From assembly GCA_964408805.1 (NCBI GenBank), contig CAYPAV010000003.1:1-64000 (forward strand): DNA of 64,000 nt, in the 5' to 3' direction. Under the pieces are notes generated by a model. That model was not told the DNA's origin. It saw only the letters and a program-made list of their open reading frames with translations, and did not search any database. The stretch's first letter is position 1. Every line of letters begins with the position of its first letter. The stretch is from CAYPAV01 sp964408805 (GTDB lineage: Bacteria > Pseudomonadota > Alphaproteobacteria > UBA8366). The translations under genes and the position numbers were made by a program. Of the stretch, positions 33,451 to 41,720 are shown piece by piece.

Positions 33451-34245
33451 ATGAAACTGCTGACCTGGAACATCAACTCGGTTCGCCTTCGGATGCCGCT
33501 CCTTGCCAAGCTGGTCGAGGCGGAGGCCCCGGACGTCGTCTGCCTGCAAGAGACCAAGGTCCACGCCGACCTCTTCCCAAAAGATGACATCGCGGCACTC
33601 GGCTTTCCGCATATGCATTTCGCCGGGATCAAGGGTTACAACGGCGTCGCCATCCTCTCGCGCGGTCCCATCGAAGCCACGGAAATACGGGAATGGTGCG
33701 GCAAGGCCGATGCGCGCCATGTCGCGGTCCGATTGGCGGACGGGACCGAGCTGCATAATTTCTACGTGCCCGCGGGCGGCGACGTCCCCGACGCGGACAA
33801 GAACGAGAAATTCGCCCACAAACTCGATTTCCTGGACGAGATGACCGCCTGGTTCGGCGAGAAACACAAGGCGGAAACGCCGATGGTCCTGGTCGGGGAT
33901 CTCAACATCGCGCCTCTTGAAACCGATGTCTGGTCGCACAAGCAGCTACTGAAGGTGGTGAGCCACACCCCGGTCGAGGTCGATCGCCTGGCCAAGGTTC
34001 AGGCATCGAACGACTGGGTCGACGCCGTCCGCCACTTCATCCCGCCGGAGGAAAAGCTCTTTAGCTGGTGGAGCTACCGGGCGCGCGACTGGACGGTGGC
34101 GGATCGGGGCCGCCGCCTCGACCATATCTGGGTCACCCCGCCCGTGGTCGAGCGCCTTCGCTCGGCCTCTGTCCTTCGCCCGGCCCGGAGCTGGGAAAAA
34201 CCTTCGGACCATGTGCCGGTCATCGTCGAGCTCGAGGCCGGATAA
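33451..34245 (+). CDS. xthA: Exodeoxyribonuclease III
   Basis: 264-residue AP endonuclease/3'-5' exonuclease of base-excision repair. It starts MKLLTWNINSVRLR, followed by VCLQETKVHADLFP with the catalytic Glu, VLVGDLNIAP with the Asn-containing GDxN motif, and the terminal DHVPVIVELE with the Asp-His active site. It lies 10 bases behind the FAH gene, so they may be co-transcribed. It is a backbone gene of the ftsK-lolA-xthA neighbourhood. Confidence 0.94.
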   Translation: MKLLTWNINSVRLRMPLLAKLVEAEAPDVVCLQETKVHADLFPKDDIAALGFPHMHFAGIKGYNGVAILSRGPIEATEIREWCGKADARHVAVRLADGTELHNFYVPAGGDVPDADKNEKFAHKLDFLDEMTAWFGEKHKAETPMVLVGDLNIAPLETDVWSHKQLLKVVSHTPVEVDRLAKVQASNDWVDAVRHFIPPEEKLFSWWSYRARDWTVADRGRRLDHIWVTPPVVERLRSASVLRPARSWEKPSDHVPVIVELEAG

Positions 34246-34270
34246 TCCGGTTCTTGCCGGATATAAAAAA
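34245..34270 (+). terminator. Weak hairpin terminator after xthA
   Basis: ATCCGG and CCGGAT arms around a TTCTTG loop overlap the xthA stop codon region and are followed by ATATAAAAAA instead of a U tract. Possible but not typical. Confidence 0.35.
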
Positions 34271-34482
34271 TTGATTCTCTTGACATATCCCGCGCAACAC
34301 CCCATTTAGCGCCTGTACATTGTCTCGCGATTGCGCGAAGCGCCGCCGACCGGCGGCTCCATTTCCCGAGAACAATAATCAAGAAACTTCCCGCTCCGGC
34401 CGCGCCCGGTGACGGGCGATAAGCTCGGGCCGAACCGCGTGGAGAACGCCGCCGATATGTCCGGGCGCATAAGGATACTTTA
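34271..34482 (+). promoter_or_regulatory. Upstream region of the RNA helicase gene
   Basis: TTGACA at 34280-34285 is a good -35, but the -10 at 16-18 bases is poor (around CATTTAG). If transcription starts near 34315, the leader is about 165 bases and contains a GCCGCC/GGCGGC hairpin (34342-34357). Long leaders are common in cold-regulated helicase messages; here it is inference. Confidence 0.35.
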
Positions 34483-35754
34483 GTGACCGAAATTAAATTC
34501 TCGGATCTCGGCCTGGCCGATCCGATCCAGCGTGCGTTGACGACAAGAAACCACGTGACTCCCACGCCGATCCAGGCGCGGGCCATTCCCCACCTCCTCG
34601 CCGGCAAGGACGTGCTCGGCATCGCCCAGACCGGCACCGGCAAGACGGCCGCCTTCGGGTTGCCTATCCTCCACCGGCTGTCCCGGGGAAAACCGACCAA
34701 CGACGGAAACAAGCGAAACAAGAAATGGCGCGATCCCCGCGCCCTGATCCTGGCCCCGACCCGCGAGCTGGCGATCCAGATCGGCGAGGAATTCCGCGCC
34801 TACGGCAAACATCTGCATCTCCGCCAAACCGTTATCTTCGGCGGCGTCAGCCAGAAGCCGCAGGTAAAGGACCTGATGCGCGGCGTCGACATCGTCATCG
34901 CGACGCCGGGACGCCTGCTCGACCTCATGGGTCAGCGCCAGATCCGGCTCGACGCGGTCGAGTTCCTGGTCCTCGACGAGGCCGACCGGATGCTTGACAT
35001 GGGCTTCGTGCGGGACGTCCGCAAGATCATCGCCGCTTTACCGCAAGAGCGCCAATCCCTGCTGTTTTCCGCCACCATGCCCACGGAGATTGCGCGTCTT
35101 TCAAGCGAAATCCTGATCGATCCGGTGAGGGTCGAGGTAACCCCCCAAGCGACTCCGATCGAGCGCATCGAACAGAGCGTCTTTCATGTCGAGTCCGGCG
35201 CCAAGATCGGATTGCTGGCCGGCATCCTGGACGATCCGGCGCTTTCCCGGGTTCTCGTCTTCGCGCGTACCAAACACCGCGCCAACCGTGTCGCCGAGCG
35301 GCTCGGCAAAAAAGGCGTCGCCGCCGATGCCATCCACGGCAACAAATCCCAGGGGGCACGCCAGCGCGCCCTCAAGCGCTTTCGCGACGGCGACGCGCGG
35401 GTTCTGGTGGCGACCGACATCGCGGCGCGCGGCATCGACGTCGACGGCGTCAGCCATGTCATCAACTTCGAGCTTCCCAACGAGCCGGAAAGCTACGTCC
35501 ACCGCATCGGCCGGACGGCGCGGGCCGGGGCCGACGGCATCGCCTTCTCGTTCTGCGACCCGAGCGAGCGCGACTATCTCCGCGACATCGAGCGCCTGAT
35601 CCGGCGCCGCCTCACGGTGATCGGGGATGAACCGGCGGCAAACGACACCAACCGGCGGGACAAGAGAACCTCGTCCCGAGGTGCCCCCCAGCGCAAGCCG
35701 GGGCGGCGGCGCAGCCGAAATCGCAACAAGCGGTCGGGAAACCGCGCCGCGTAA
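34483..35754 (+). CDS. DEAD-box RNA helicase, RhlE type
   Basis: 423-residue helicase for RNA remodelling in ribosome assembly or degradosome work. The GTG start at 34483 is preceded by AAGGAT. Motifs in order: Q motif (TPTPIQARAIP), I (AQTGTGKT), Ia (PTRELAIQ), Ib (TPGRLLDLM), II (VLDEADRMLDMGF), III (SATMP), V (ATDIAARGIDVDGV), VI (HRIGRTARAG). A basic, low-complexity C-terminal tail of about 40 residues rich in Arg, Lys and Asn probably binds RNA. Confidence 0.93.
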   Translation: MTEIKFSDLGLADPIQRALTTRNHVTPTPIQARAIPHLLAGKDVLGIAQTGTGKTAAFGLPILHRLSRGKPTNDGNKRNKKWRDPRALILAPTRELAIQIGEEFRAYGKHLHLRQTVIFGGVSQKPQVKDLMRGVDIVIATPGRLLDLMGQRQIRLDAVEFLVLDEADRMLDMGFVRDVRKIIAALPQERQSLLFSATMPTEIARLSSEILIDPVRVEVTPQATPIERIEQSVFHVESGAKIGLLAGILDDPALSRVLVFARTKHRANRVAERLGKKGVAADAIHGNKSQGARQRALKRFRDGDARVLVATDIAARGIDVDGVSHVINFELPNEPESYVHRIGRTARAGADGIAFSFCDPSERDYLRDIERLIRRRLTVIGDEPAANDTNRRDKRTSSRGAPQRKPGRRRSRNRNKRSGNRAA

Positions 35755-35759
35755 ACGGC

Positions 35760-35789
35760 CGAAATAGCGAGCGGACGCCGGCTATTTCG
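35760..35789. terminator. Bidirectional hairpin between convergent genes
   Basis: Perfect 9-base arms CGAAATAGC (35760-35768) and GCTATTTCG (35781-35789) lie between the helicase stop and the stop of the minus-strand gene, overlapping the last codons of the latter. No long U tract follows. Confidence 0.5.
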
Positions 35790-36357
35790 CGTCGGCGAGC
35801 TGCTCGGCGGTGACGGCACCTGCTTCCCGCGCAAGTTCCAGGATCGCCTTCTTGGCGCCCTCGATCACGCATTTCCGCTCGCAATTTCCCGGCAGGGGAT
35901 AGCGCTTCGGCCGGTCCAACCGGAAATTACCGATCGACTTGCCGCTCGGCAGGGCGAGACTCCGGGTCGCGATCGAGGCCTCCAGTATGGTCGAATAGCT
36001 CCGGGTCTTCACCGAGACATAGACCGCAATTCCGACCATGAAATCGACCGGCGAAGTGGGTTTCGCGGCCGCCGCGACCAAGGTCGCGAACTTGTTGCGG
36101 CCTTTCGGGTTGTAACTGCCCTTGGCCAGGACCTCACCCGCCCCTTTCGGCGTGATGCCCTTCTTGAGCGCCGCCGCCGCCACCTCCACGAGAGCGGTCC
36201 GAAACACCGAACTGCCGCCAGGCACCGTATCACGAGACTCATCGTCGGCGACGATCAATACCGCGGTCTCATCCGCCCGCGAGCCCACTATCGGGGCGGC
36301 GATCAAAACGGATATCAGAATAAATAACGGAAGGCGCCACGCCCGATGCGTCCACAT
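35782..36357 (-). CDS. Secreted protein of unknown function
   Basis: 191 residues with an N-terminal signal peptide (MWTHRAW..., hydrophobic core to about 22, ending GSRADE). The mature part has ESRDTVPGGSSVFRTALVEVAAAALKK-type helical sequence, a run with VDFMVGIAVYVSV and SYSTILEASIATRSLALPSGKSIG, and a two-cysteine motif NCERKC near the C-terminus. The pattern resembles periplasmic proteins that contain a conserved domain built from a variable strand set, but no family was recognised. The start at 36357 was chosen because the signal peptide begins there. It is convergent with the helicase. Confidence 0.6.
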   Translation of the reverse strand: MWTHRAWRLPLFILISVLIAAPIVGSRADETAVLIVADDESRDTVPGGSSVFRTALVEVAAAALKKGITPKGAGEVLAKGSYNPKGRNKFATLVAAAAKPTSPVDFMVGIAVYVSVKTRSYSTILEASIATRSLALPSGKSIGNFRLDRPKRYPLPGNCERKCVIEGAKKAILELAREAGAVTAEQLADAK

Positions 36358-36530
36358 GCTTACAGTTCTTTGTGCTGGTCCAAACTCGAAGTATTGCGTG
36401 CGAGGCGGCTGCGGTAAAGCGGGAAGCCGGCCGGGGATGAACACCGTCGGTCGCGCTATTCCTATCCGTCACCTGTCACCCCTGTTCCGGCAATCTAATT
36501 ATCAGTTCGAACGACGCTCTGGAGATATAG

Positions 36531-37547
36531 ATGTCCGCCGCACCCAAACTACGCGAAGCCGACTACGCCCAAGATCATCCGGCCGGCCTGCCGATCGCCG
36601 CCGACCTGCCGCTCCCCGATCCCACGGCTTTCGAGGATCCGAGCTGCGTCACTGCGGGGCCGTCCTTGAGCGCGGACGAGGCCGCGCATTTCAAGAGCCA
36701 AGGTTTCATCGTCAAGCGCGGGCTGATCGACGACGACGCGGTCTTCGACCAGGTCATCGAGCATATCTGGCGGAACGTTCCCCGCGGCCTCATGCGGCGC
36801 GACGATCCGGAGACGTGGATCGGCGGGCCCGAGGACGAATGGACCGAGGCGGATTCGCTCCGGGTCGGCCTGTTCGCGCGAAGCGGCTGGAAGGTTCGTT
36901 CCAAGGGACCCGACGGCATCGGCACGAAACCGTTTCTGACCGACGGCATCGCGAACCATCCATATGTAAAGCAAGTCGCGGAAGCGCTGATGGGCGGCGA
37001 GGCGGCGCGCGTGGGCCGGGTGCGGGGTATCTATTGCGTGTTTCCCTCCGAACCCGGTACGAAACCCCGCTACGGTCCCCATGCGGACTATATGGCGGCG
37101 CATCTGACCGCGATGGTGGTCGGCGACGACATCGGACCGCGCTCCGGCGGTTTCATGTTCTGGCCGGGCTCGCACCTCACTTTGCATCCCTATTGGCGGA
37201 CCGTGCACGGCGGCATGATGGCGCCTGAGAACGGCGAGGCCTTTCGCGAGGCCCGCGAACGGATTTTGCGCGAGACGAAGCCAATCGAGTTCACCGGCTC
37301 CAGGGGCGACGTCATTTTCTGGCACCCGCGCGCCCTTCATTCGGCTGGCATCAACCATTCGGCCGAATGGGGCGAACCGATGGTCCGCGTCATCATTCCC
37401 TGTGATTACCAGCGCGTCGGCCGAAACTATTACGACGATCCGGATTTCGGTCCCGGCGCCGATTATCAATGGTGGATCGACGCCCGGAACTTTACCGAGG
37501 ACGTGCCGCCCACGGCCGATAACATGTGGGAAGATTGGGCGATTTGA
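36531..37547 (+). CDS. Phytanoyl-CoA dioxygenase (PhyH) family protein
   Basis: 338-residue Fe(II)/2-oxoglutarate oxygenase, longer than the other two PhyH proteins here because of about 60 extra N-terminal residues. Iron ligands are His184-x-Asp186 (GPHADYM) and a distal His in FWHPRALHSAG, with a basic residue in PMVRVIIP for 2-oxoglutarate. GGAGA precedes the start. It is convergent with the SDR at 37552, leaving 4 bases between stops. Substrate unknown. Confidence 0.83.
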   Translation: MSAAPKLREADYAQDHPAGLPIAADLPLPDPTAFEDPSCVTAGPSLSADEAAHFKSQGFIVKRGLIDDDAVFDQVIEHIWRNVPRGLMRRDDPETWIGGPEDEWTEADSLRVGLFARSGWKVRSKGPDGIGTKPFLTDGIANHPYVKQVAEALMGGEAARVGRVRGIYCVFPSEPGTKPRYGPHADYMAAHLTAMVVGDDIGPRSGGFMFWPGSHLTLHPYWRTVHGGMMAPENGEAFREARERILRETKPIEFTGSRGDVIFWHPRALHSAGINHSAEWGEPMVRVIIPCDYQRVGRNYYDDPDFGPGADYQWWIDARNFTEDVPPTADNMWEDWAI

Positions 37548-37551
37548 ACCG

Positions 37552-38349
37552 TCAGACGGCCGTCATGCCGCCATCCACGACCAGTTCGGCGCCAGTGACA
37601 TGTCGGGCTTCGTCCGAGGCCAAAAACAAAATGCAATTGGCCACGTCCAACGCCTGTCCCGGCTCCCCCATGGGCACCAGGTCGAGCCGGGCCTTCCAGT
37701 TCGCCTCCACGTCGCCATTGCCCATGCCCATCACCTGATTGCCCATATTGGTGACGATGACCCCGGGATGGACCGAGTTGCAGCGAATGCCGAGGCCTCG
37801 CCTGGCACAATCGATGGCAACCGATTTGGTCAACTGCCGAACCGCCCCCTTGGAGGCACCGTAAGCCGCGAGATGCGGCGTCGCCACCAGCCCCGCGATC
37901 GAGGACATATTGACGATAGCACCCCCACCGTCACCGCCCTTGGCCCGGCCGCCGTCGGCCGTCATCGCCGCCACCCCGTATTTGCAACCGAGAAAGACAC
38001 CCTCCACATTGACCGTCTGCACCGCGCGCCACTGATCCAAATCCGTGGCCGCCAGGTGTTGATTTTTCTCGGTGGCCAGGATGCCGGCATTGTTGACCAG
38101 GATATCCAGGCGGCCATGGCGTTCGGCGACGCTCTCCATCAAGCCTTGCCAACTCGCCTCGTCCCGGACGTCGTGCGGCACGAAGACGGCCGCGCCGCCG
38201 AGGGCCTCGGCCACCTCCCGGCCCGATACTTCATCGAACTCGGCAATCGTGACGATCGCCCCCTCTTCCGCCAACCGCGTCGCCGCCGCCCGGCCGATGC
38301 CGGTGCCCGCACCCGTTACGATAGCGACTTTTCCTTCCACACGACCCAT
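37552..38349 (-). CDS. SDR family oxidoreductase
   Basis: 265-residue classical SDR. It has TGAGTGIGRA after VAIV, NNAGIL, the MSSIAG serine strand, YGASKGAVRQ with the Tyr-x3-Lys, and a VTGAELVVDGG end. The ATG at 38349 has GGGAG at a good distance; the ATG two codons upstream is too close to that site. It is the second gene of a possible unit with the gamma-glutamyltransferase upstream on the same strand, 31 bases apart. Confidence 0.83.
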   Translation of the reverse strand: MGRVEGKVAIVTGAGTGIGRAAATRLAEEGAIVTIAEFDEVSGREVAEALGGAAVFVPHDVRDEASWQGLMESVAERHGRLDILVNNAGILATEKNQHLAATDLDQWRAVQTVNVEGVFLGCKYGVAAMTADGGRAKGGDGGGAIVNMSSIAGLVATPHLAAYGASKGAVRQLTKSVAIDCARRGLGIRCNSVHPGVIVTNMGNQVMGMGNGDVEANWKARLDLVPMGEPGQALDVANCILFLASDEARHVTGAELVVDGGMTAV

Positions 38350-38380
38350 GCTCATTCTCCCTGTTTTCCAGTAACCAAAT

Positions 38381-40069
38381 CTAATGCCCGCGCTTGTCGG
38401 GCCAGAAGCGGACGCCCGCCCGGGCCAGACCGCCGGAGAGCGCAACCGGCGTCCCGTCGGCGCGCCAGCAGGCGGCGCCCGTTAGCGCGTCGCCAAATTG
38501 GATGGCGTTCATGCCGCCCCCGACATGGGGCACCGCCTCGATCACGTGGCCCATCTCGCTCAAGCGGTCGCGGACCTCGGGCGTGAAGGCGGGTTCCAGC
38601 TCGACCGACCCGCCTTGGGTCCAAAGCCGGGGCGCCTCGACGGCTTCCTGCACGTTCATCCCGTGGTCGAGGATCGAGAGCAGGGCCTGCAGGGCCGACC
38701 CGAAGATCCGGAGGCCGCCGGTCAGGCCCAGTGCGAGAATGGGCTTTCCCCCCTCCAAAGCGATGATCGGCGACATCGAGGTGGTCACCCGTTTCCCGGG
38801 GGCGATGGAGAGCGCATGCCCCGGATGGGGATCGAAGATGTACATGTAGTTGTTGGGGATGATGCCGGTGCCGGGAATCGCGATCCGGGCGCCAAAGACG
38901 CCGTTGATGGTCTGGGTCATGACGGCAATGTTGCCGTCGTCGTCGGCCACGGTGAGATGGGTCGTCGACGGCGATTCCGGTAGCGCCACGCCGGCGTCCC
39001 ATTCCTGCGCACGCGCCGGATCGATATTCGGGCGCCGTTCCTCGGCATAGGCCTTCGACAGCAGGCGCTCGACCGGCACGTCGACGAAATCCGGGTCCGC
39101 CGTCGCGGCCTTGCGGTCGGCAAAGGCGATCTTCAGCACTTCCGCCAAGAGATGCAGGTTCTCCGGGGAGCCGTAGCCCAGCCCCCGAACATCGAACCCC
39201 TCCAGCAGGTTCAGCATCTGAATGACATGAACGCCGCCCGAGGACGGCGGCGGCGGCCCGACGATCTCGATCCCCCGATAGGTCCCGCGAACGGGCTCGC
39301 GCTCGATGGTCCGGTAGGTTTCGAGATCCGCCGCCGACAACAGCCCGCCGACGCGTTCCATATGTTCGGCGACTTGTCGCCCGATCTCGCCGCCATGGAG
39401 GACCGCTTCGCCGCCGCCGGCGATGGCTTTGAGGGTCTCGCCGTAATCCCCCTGGACCAGCCGGGTTCCGGCCGCGATCGTCGAACCGCCGGGCAGGAAG
39501 AGCTTCGAGATCTCCGCGTCACGAGCCATGTCGGCCGCGGCGTCGGTCACGCATTCGGTGAGGTAGGGGGTCACGCGAAATCCCGCCGTCGCATGCCGGA
39601 TCGCGGGCGCCATGACGTCCGCCAGAGGAAAGGTCCCGAAGCGGCGCAATATCTCGCACCAAGCGATGAGATTGCCGGGGGCCGCAACCGCCTTCGGCCC
39701 GACCGCGTTCTCCCGGCCCTCGGTCTCCAGGTAGTCCGGCAGGGTATCGGAAATGGGGGTAAAGCAATCCGGCGTGGCGGCGAGGGGGGCCCGCGCCTGC
39801 CCGTCGATCACCGTATGGCGGCCGTCGGCGAAGCGAAGATGCGCCATGCCGCCGCCGACGATCCCGACCATCATCGGCTCGACTACCGTCAGGGTGAACA
39901 ACGAGGCAATCGCCGCATCGAAGGCATTGCCGCCGGCCGCCATCATCTCCGCGCCCGCCGCCGAAGCCAGCGGATGATTGGTGACAACCATGCCCCGCGA
40001 CCCCGTCGCCGGTTCCTTCTCGCAGTCAAATGTCGTTTGTGCCCGTTCGCGCCAGTTCCGGGTCGGCAT
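38381..40069 (-). CDS. Gamma-glutamyltransferase family protein
   Basis: 562-residue Ntn hydrolase. The pro-enzyme cuts itself before the catalytic Thr369 of TTHLTVADDDGN, and the small subunit holds GALSIAPGKR-type and SMSPIIALEGGKP and LTGGLRIFGSA segments typical of the family. The large subunit has GMVVTNHPLASAAG and NAFDAAIASLFTL. No signal peptide is visible, so it is probably cytoplasmic, unlike E. coli Ggt, and may act on gamma-glutamyl amides or acylated substrates. The start at 40069 has AGGGAT upstream; the ATG 57 bases further out lacks support. Confidence 0.87.
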   Translation of the reverse strand: MPTRNWRERAQTTFDCEKEPATGSRGMVVTNHPLASAAGAEMMAAGGNAFDAAIASLFTLTVVEPMMVGIVGGGMAHLRFADGRHTVIDGQARAPLAATPDCFTPISDTLPDYLETEGRENAVGPKAVAAPGNLIAWCEILRRFGTFPLADVMAPAIRHATAGFRVTPYLTECVTDAAADMARDAEISKLFLPGGSTIAAGTRLVQGDYGETLKAIAGGGEAVLHGGEIGRQVAEHMERVGGLLSAADLETYRTIEREPVRGTYRGIEIVGPPPPSSGGVHVIQMLNLLEGFDVRGLGYGSPENLHLLAEVLKIAFADRKAATADPDFVDVPVERLLSKAYAEERRPNIDPARAQEWDAGVALPESPSTTHLTVADDDGNIAVMTQTINGVFGARIAIPGTGIIPNNYMYIFDPHPGHALSIAPGKRVTTSMSPIIALEGGKPILALGLTGGLRIFGSALQALLSILDHGMNVQEAVEAPRLWTQGGSVELEPAFTPEVRDRLSEMGHVIEAVPHVGGGMNAIQFGDALTGAACWRADGTPVALSGGLARAGVRFWPDKRGH

Positions 40070-40147
40070 TGCGTAAATCCCTGTTTCGATCGCTATTGAT
40101 CTAAGCGGAAAATGGGAGAACGCCAAACCGGCGAGCGCTTGCCGAGC

Positions 40148-40600
40148 CTATTCCTTCATCTTCTTGAACTCGCGCCGGAGTTCGAACTCCTCCGATGCGA
40201 CATGATTTTCCATCTCGCCGGTACGGCTCTCCAGGTCGTCGAATTTCCGCTTCAGGTCCTGGAAAAAGGGGTCGGCGTCGATCGGGTCCTCGGCGGGCTC
40301 GGGTTCGGGTTCCGGCTCGAATTGCGGTCCCGCCATCGCGGGCCGCGGGCCCATGCCCTTGAAGCTCGCCCACCAGCCTTCGATCTTGCCCGGATGGTCG
40401 GTCCAGAACCAGGCGACGAGGAAGACCAGGATGGTCAGCGGTGCGTGAAAGAGCAGGCCGGCGATGAAGCCGAACAACACCCAGCGGCGCTCCAGCCCGA
40501 AGCGTTTGCCGATATTGCCCGTGACCCGGCGGATGAATCCCGGCCCGCAACCGGTCGAGCGGTGTTGTCCATGGCGGCGGTGCTTCCGGTGGCGGCTCAT
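40148..40600 (-). CDS. pspC: Phage shock protein C-like membrane protein
   Basis: 150-residue protein with a basic N-terminus rich in His/Arg, one hydrophobic segment (about 40-65, FGFIAGLLFHAPLTILVFLVAWFW) and an acidic C-terminal coiled-coil part. The IGKRFGLERRWVLFGFI segment matches the PspC fold only in part. The assignment rests mainly on position as the third gene after pspA and pspB and on the ATGA overlap with pspB. It would sense or relay envelope stress to PspA with PspB. Confidence 0.7.
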   Translation of the reverse strand: MSRHRKHRRHGQHRSTGCGPGFIRRVTGNIGKRFGLERRWVLFGFIAGLLFHAPLTILVFLVAWFWTDHPGKIEGWWASFKGMGPRPAMAGPQFEPEPEPEPAEDPIDADPFFQDLKRKFDDLESRTGEMENHVASEEFELRREFKKMKE

Positions 40601-40836
40601 TTGTTCCTCCAGCCCGGCGCCTCGGCGTCGAGCAGTTTCTCGAGTGTTTGGACCCGGTCATCCAGTTTCCGGGCCGTCTCGGCGAGCGACCTGAGGTCGC
40701 TGTCTTGGACGCCGTTCTCGTCGGAGTCTCGCGGCTTCATCTTCTTCCAGAGCGTGATGTAGTGGAAGATGATCCAGATGGGGGCGACGACCGTGATCAC
40801 CAGGATCATCAATACGAAGGTAAAGGTGCTCATCAT
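40597..40836 (-). CDS. pspB: Phage shock protein B
   Basis: 79-residue small membrane protein with one N-terminal transmembrane helix (FVLMILVITVVAPIWIIFHY) followed by a charged coiled coil (LAETARKLDDRVQTLEKLLD). This is the PspB layout. PspB and PspC form the inner-membrane sensor that removes PspA from PspF when the membrane is stressed. It has an ATGA overlap with the downstream pspC. Confidence 0.88.
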   Translation of the reverse strand: MMSTFTFVLMILVITVVAPIWIIFHYITLWKKMKPRDSDENGVQDSDLRSLAETARKLDDRVQTLEKLLDAEAPGWRNK

Positions 40837-40873
40837 GGTCCTTGTCCGTCGCCCGCATCGCTTGCCCTGATCC

Positions 40874-41557
40874 TCAGGATGCCTTCTTCCTGCGCGCGCT
40901 TACCTTTTTCTTCAGTGCCGCCAATTCGTCGGCCACGCCGTTCTCGACCTCCAACTCCTCGAATTCCTGTTCCAAGGTGCGGGGGCCGTCCTTACCCATG
41001 TCGTAAGTCTCCGCGTCCGCTTCAAGTTCGTCGATGCGCCGCTCCAAATTGTCATAGCGCGAGAGCGCCTCGTCGACCCGGCCGTCATGCAGCGTTCGCC
41101 GGAGCTTAACGCGCTTTTGCGCTGTTTTCATGCGGATTTCGACCGACTTCCGCTTGGCCTTGGCTTCTTCGAGTTTGGCCTGCAACTTGCCCATATCCTC
41201 GTTGAATTTGCCGAGCGAGTCCTCGACGGCGGACAGTTCGACCTCCAGCGCGTCGGCCTGGTCGCCGAGCTTCCGTTTGGCGACCAGGGCGCCGGTGGCC
41301 AAATCCTCGCGGCCTTTCCCGACCGCGAATTCGGCCTTCTCGGCCCAATCCTTCTGGCCGTCGCGAAGGGCGGCGATCCGGCGCTCGATTTCCTTCTTGT
41401 CGGCAATGGATTTGACGGCCGATGAGCGAACCTCGACCAGCGTCTCCTCCATTTCCTGGATCATCAACCGCGCCATCTTTTCCGGGTCTTCGGCCCGGTC
41501 CAGGATGGCATTGATGTTGGCGTTCATGATGTCTGAGAAGCGAGAGAAGATACCCAT
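40874..41557 (-). CDS. pspA: Phage shock protein A
   Basis: 227-residue coiled-coil peripheral membrane protein of the PspA/IM30 (ESCRT-III-like) family. It opens MGIFSRFSDIMNANINAILD with an amphipathic helix for membrane binding, then DPEKMARLMIQEMEETLVEV, and long heptad-rich helices. It binds stressed inner membranes and inhibits PspF. It is the first gene of pspABC, with a sigma-54 promoter 43-57 bases upstream. Confidence 0.94.
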   Translation of the reverse strand: MGIFSRFSDIMNANINAILDRAEDPEKMARLMIQEMEETLVEVRSSAVKSIADKKEIERRIAALRDGQKDWAEKAEFAVGKGREDLATGALVAKRKLGDQADALEVELSAVEDSLGKFNEDMGKLQAKLEEAKAKRKSVEIRMKTAQKRVKLRRTLHDGRVDEALSRYDNLERRIDELEADAETYDMGKDGPRTLEQEFEELEVENGVADELAALKKKVSARRKKAS

Positions 41558-41599
41558 TGTTTCGAACCTCTGTTGGGATACGTCGTTGCCCCCTATAAC

Positions 41600-41614
41600 G
41601 CATCTCCCATGCCA
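41600..41614 (-). promoter_or_regulatory. Sigma-54 promoter of pspABC
   Basis: On the minus strand TGGCATGGGAGATGC carries GG and GC separated by exactly 10 bases, the invariant RpoN spacing, with TGGCA at -24 and TGC at -12. The start site is near 41589. A sigma-54 promoter is expected for psp operons that have a PspF activator. Confidence 0.8.
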
Positions 41615-41670
41615 ACATGTTAACCCATTGATTTTATTTGGTTTCAGAATTTTTCGATTGAATTAACTAT

Positions 41671-41720
41671 CGATTATCGCTATTAATTCATATTAATCGC
41701 TAACGATTATCGCTAATTAA
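41671..41720. promoter_or_regulatory. Paired direct repeats, candidate PspF upstream activation sites
   Basis: CGATTATCGCTATTAA (41671-41686) and CGATTATCGCTAATTAA (41704-41720) repeat with a 33-base period, three helical turns. They lie at about -82 to -131 from the pspA start site, where enhancer sites are expected, and touch the pspF start codon, so PspF could repress its own gene. Confidence 0.6.
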
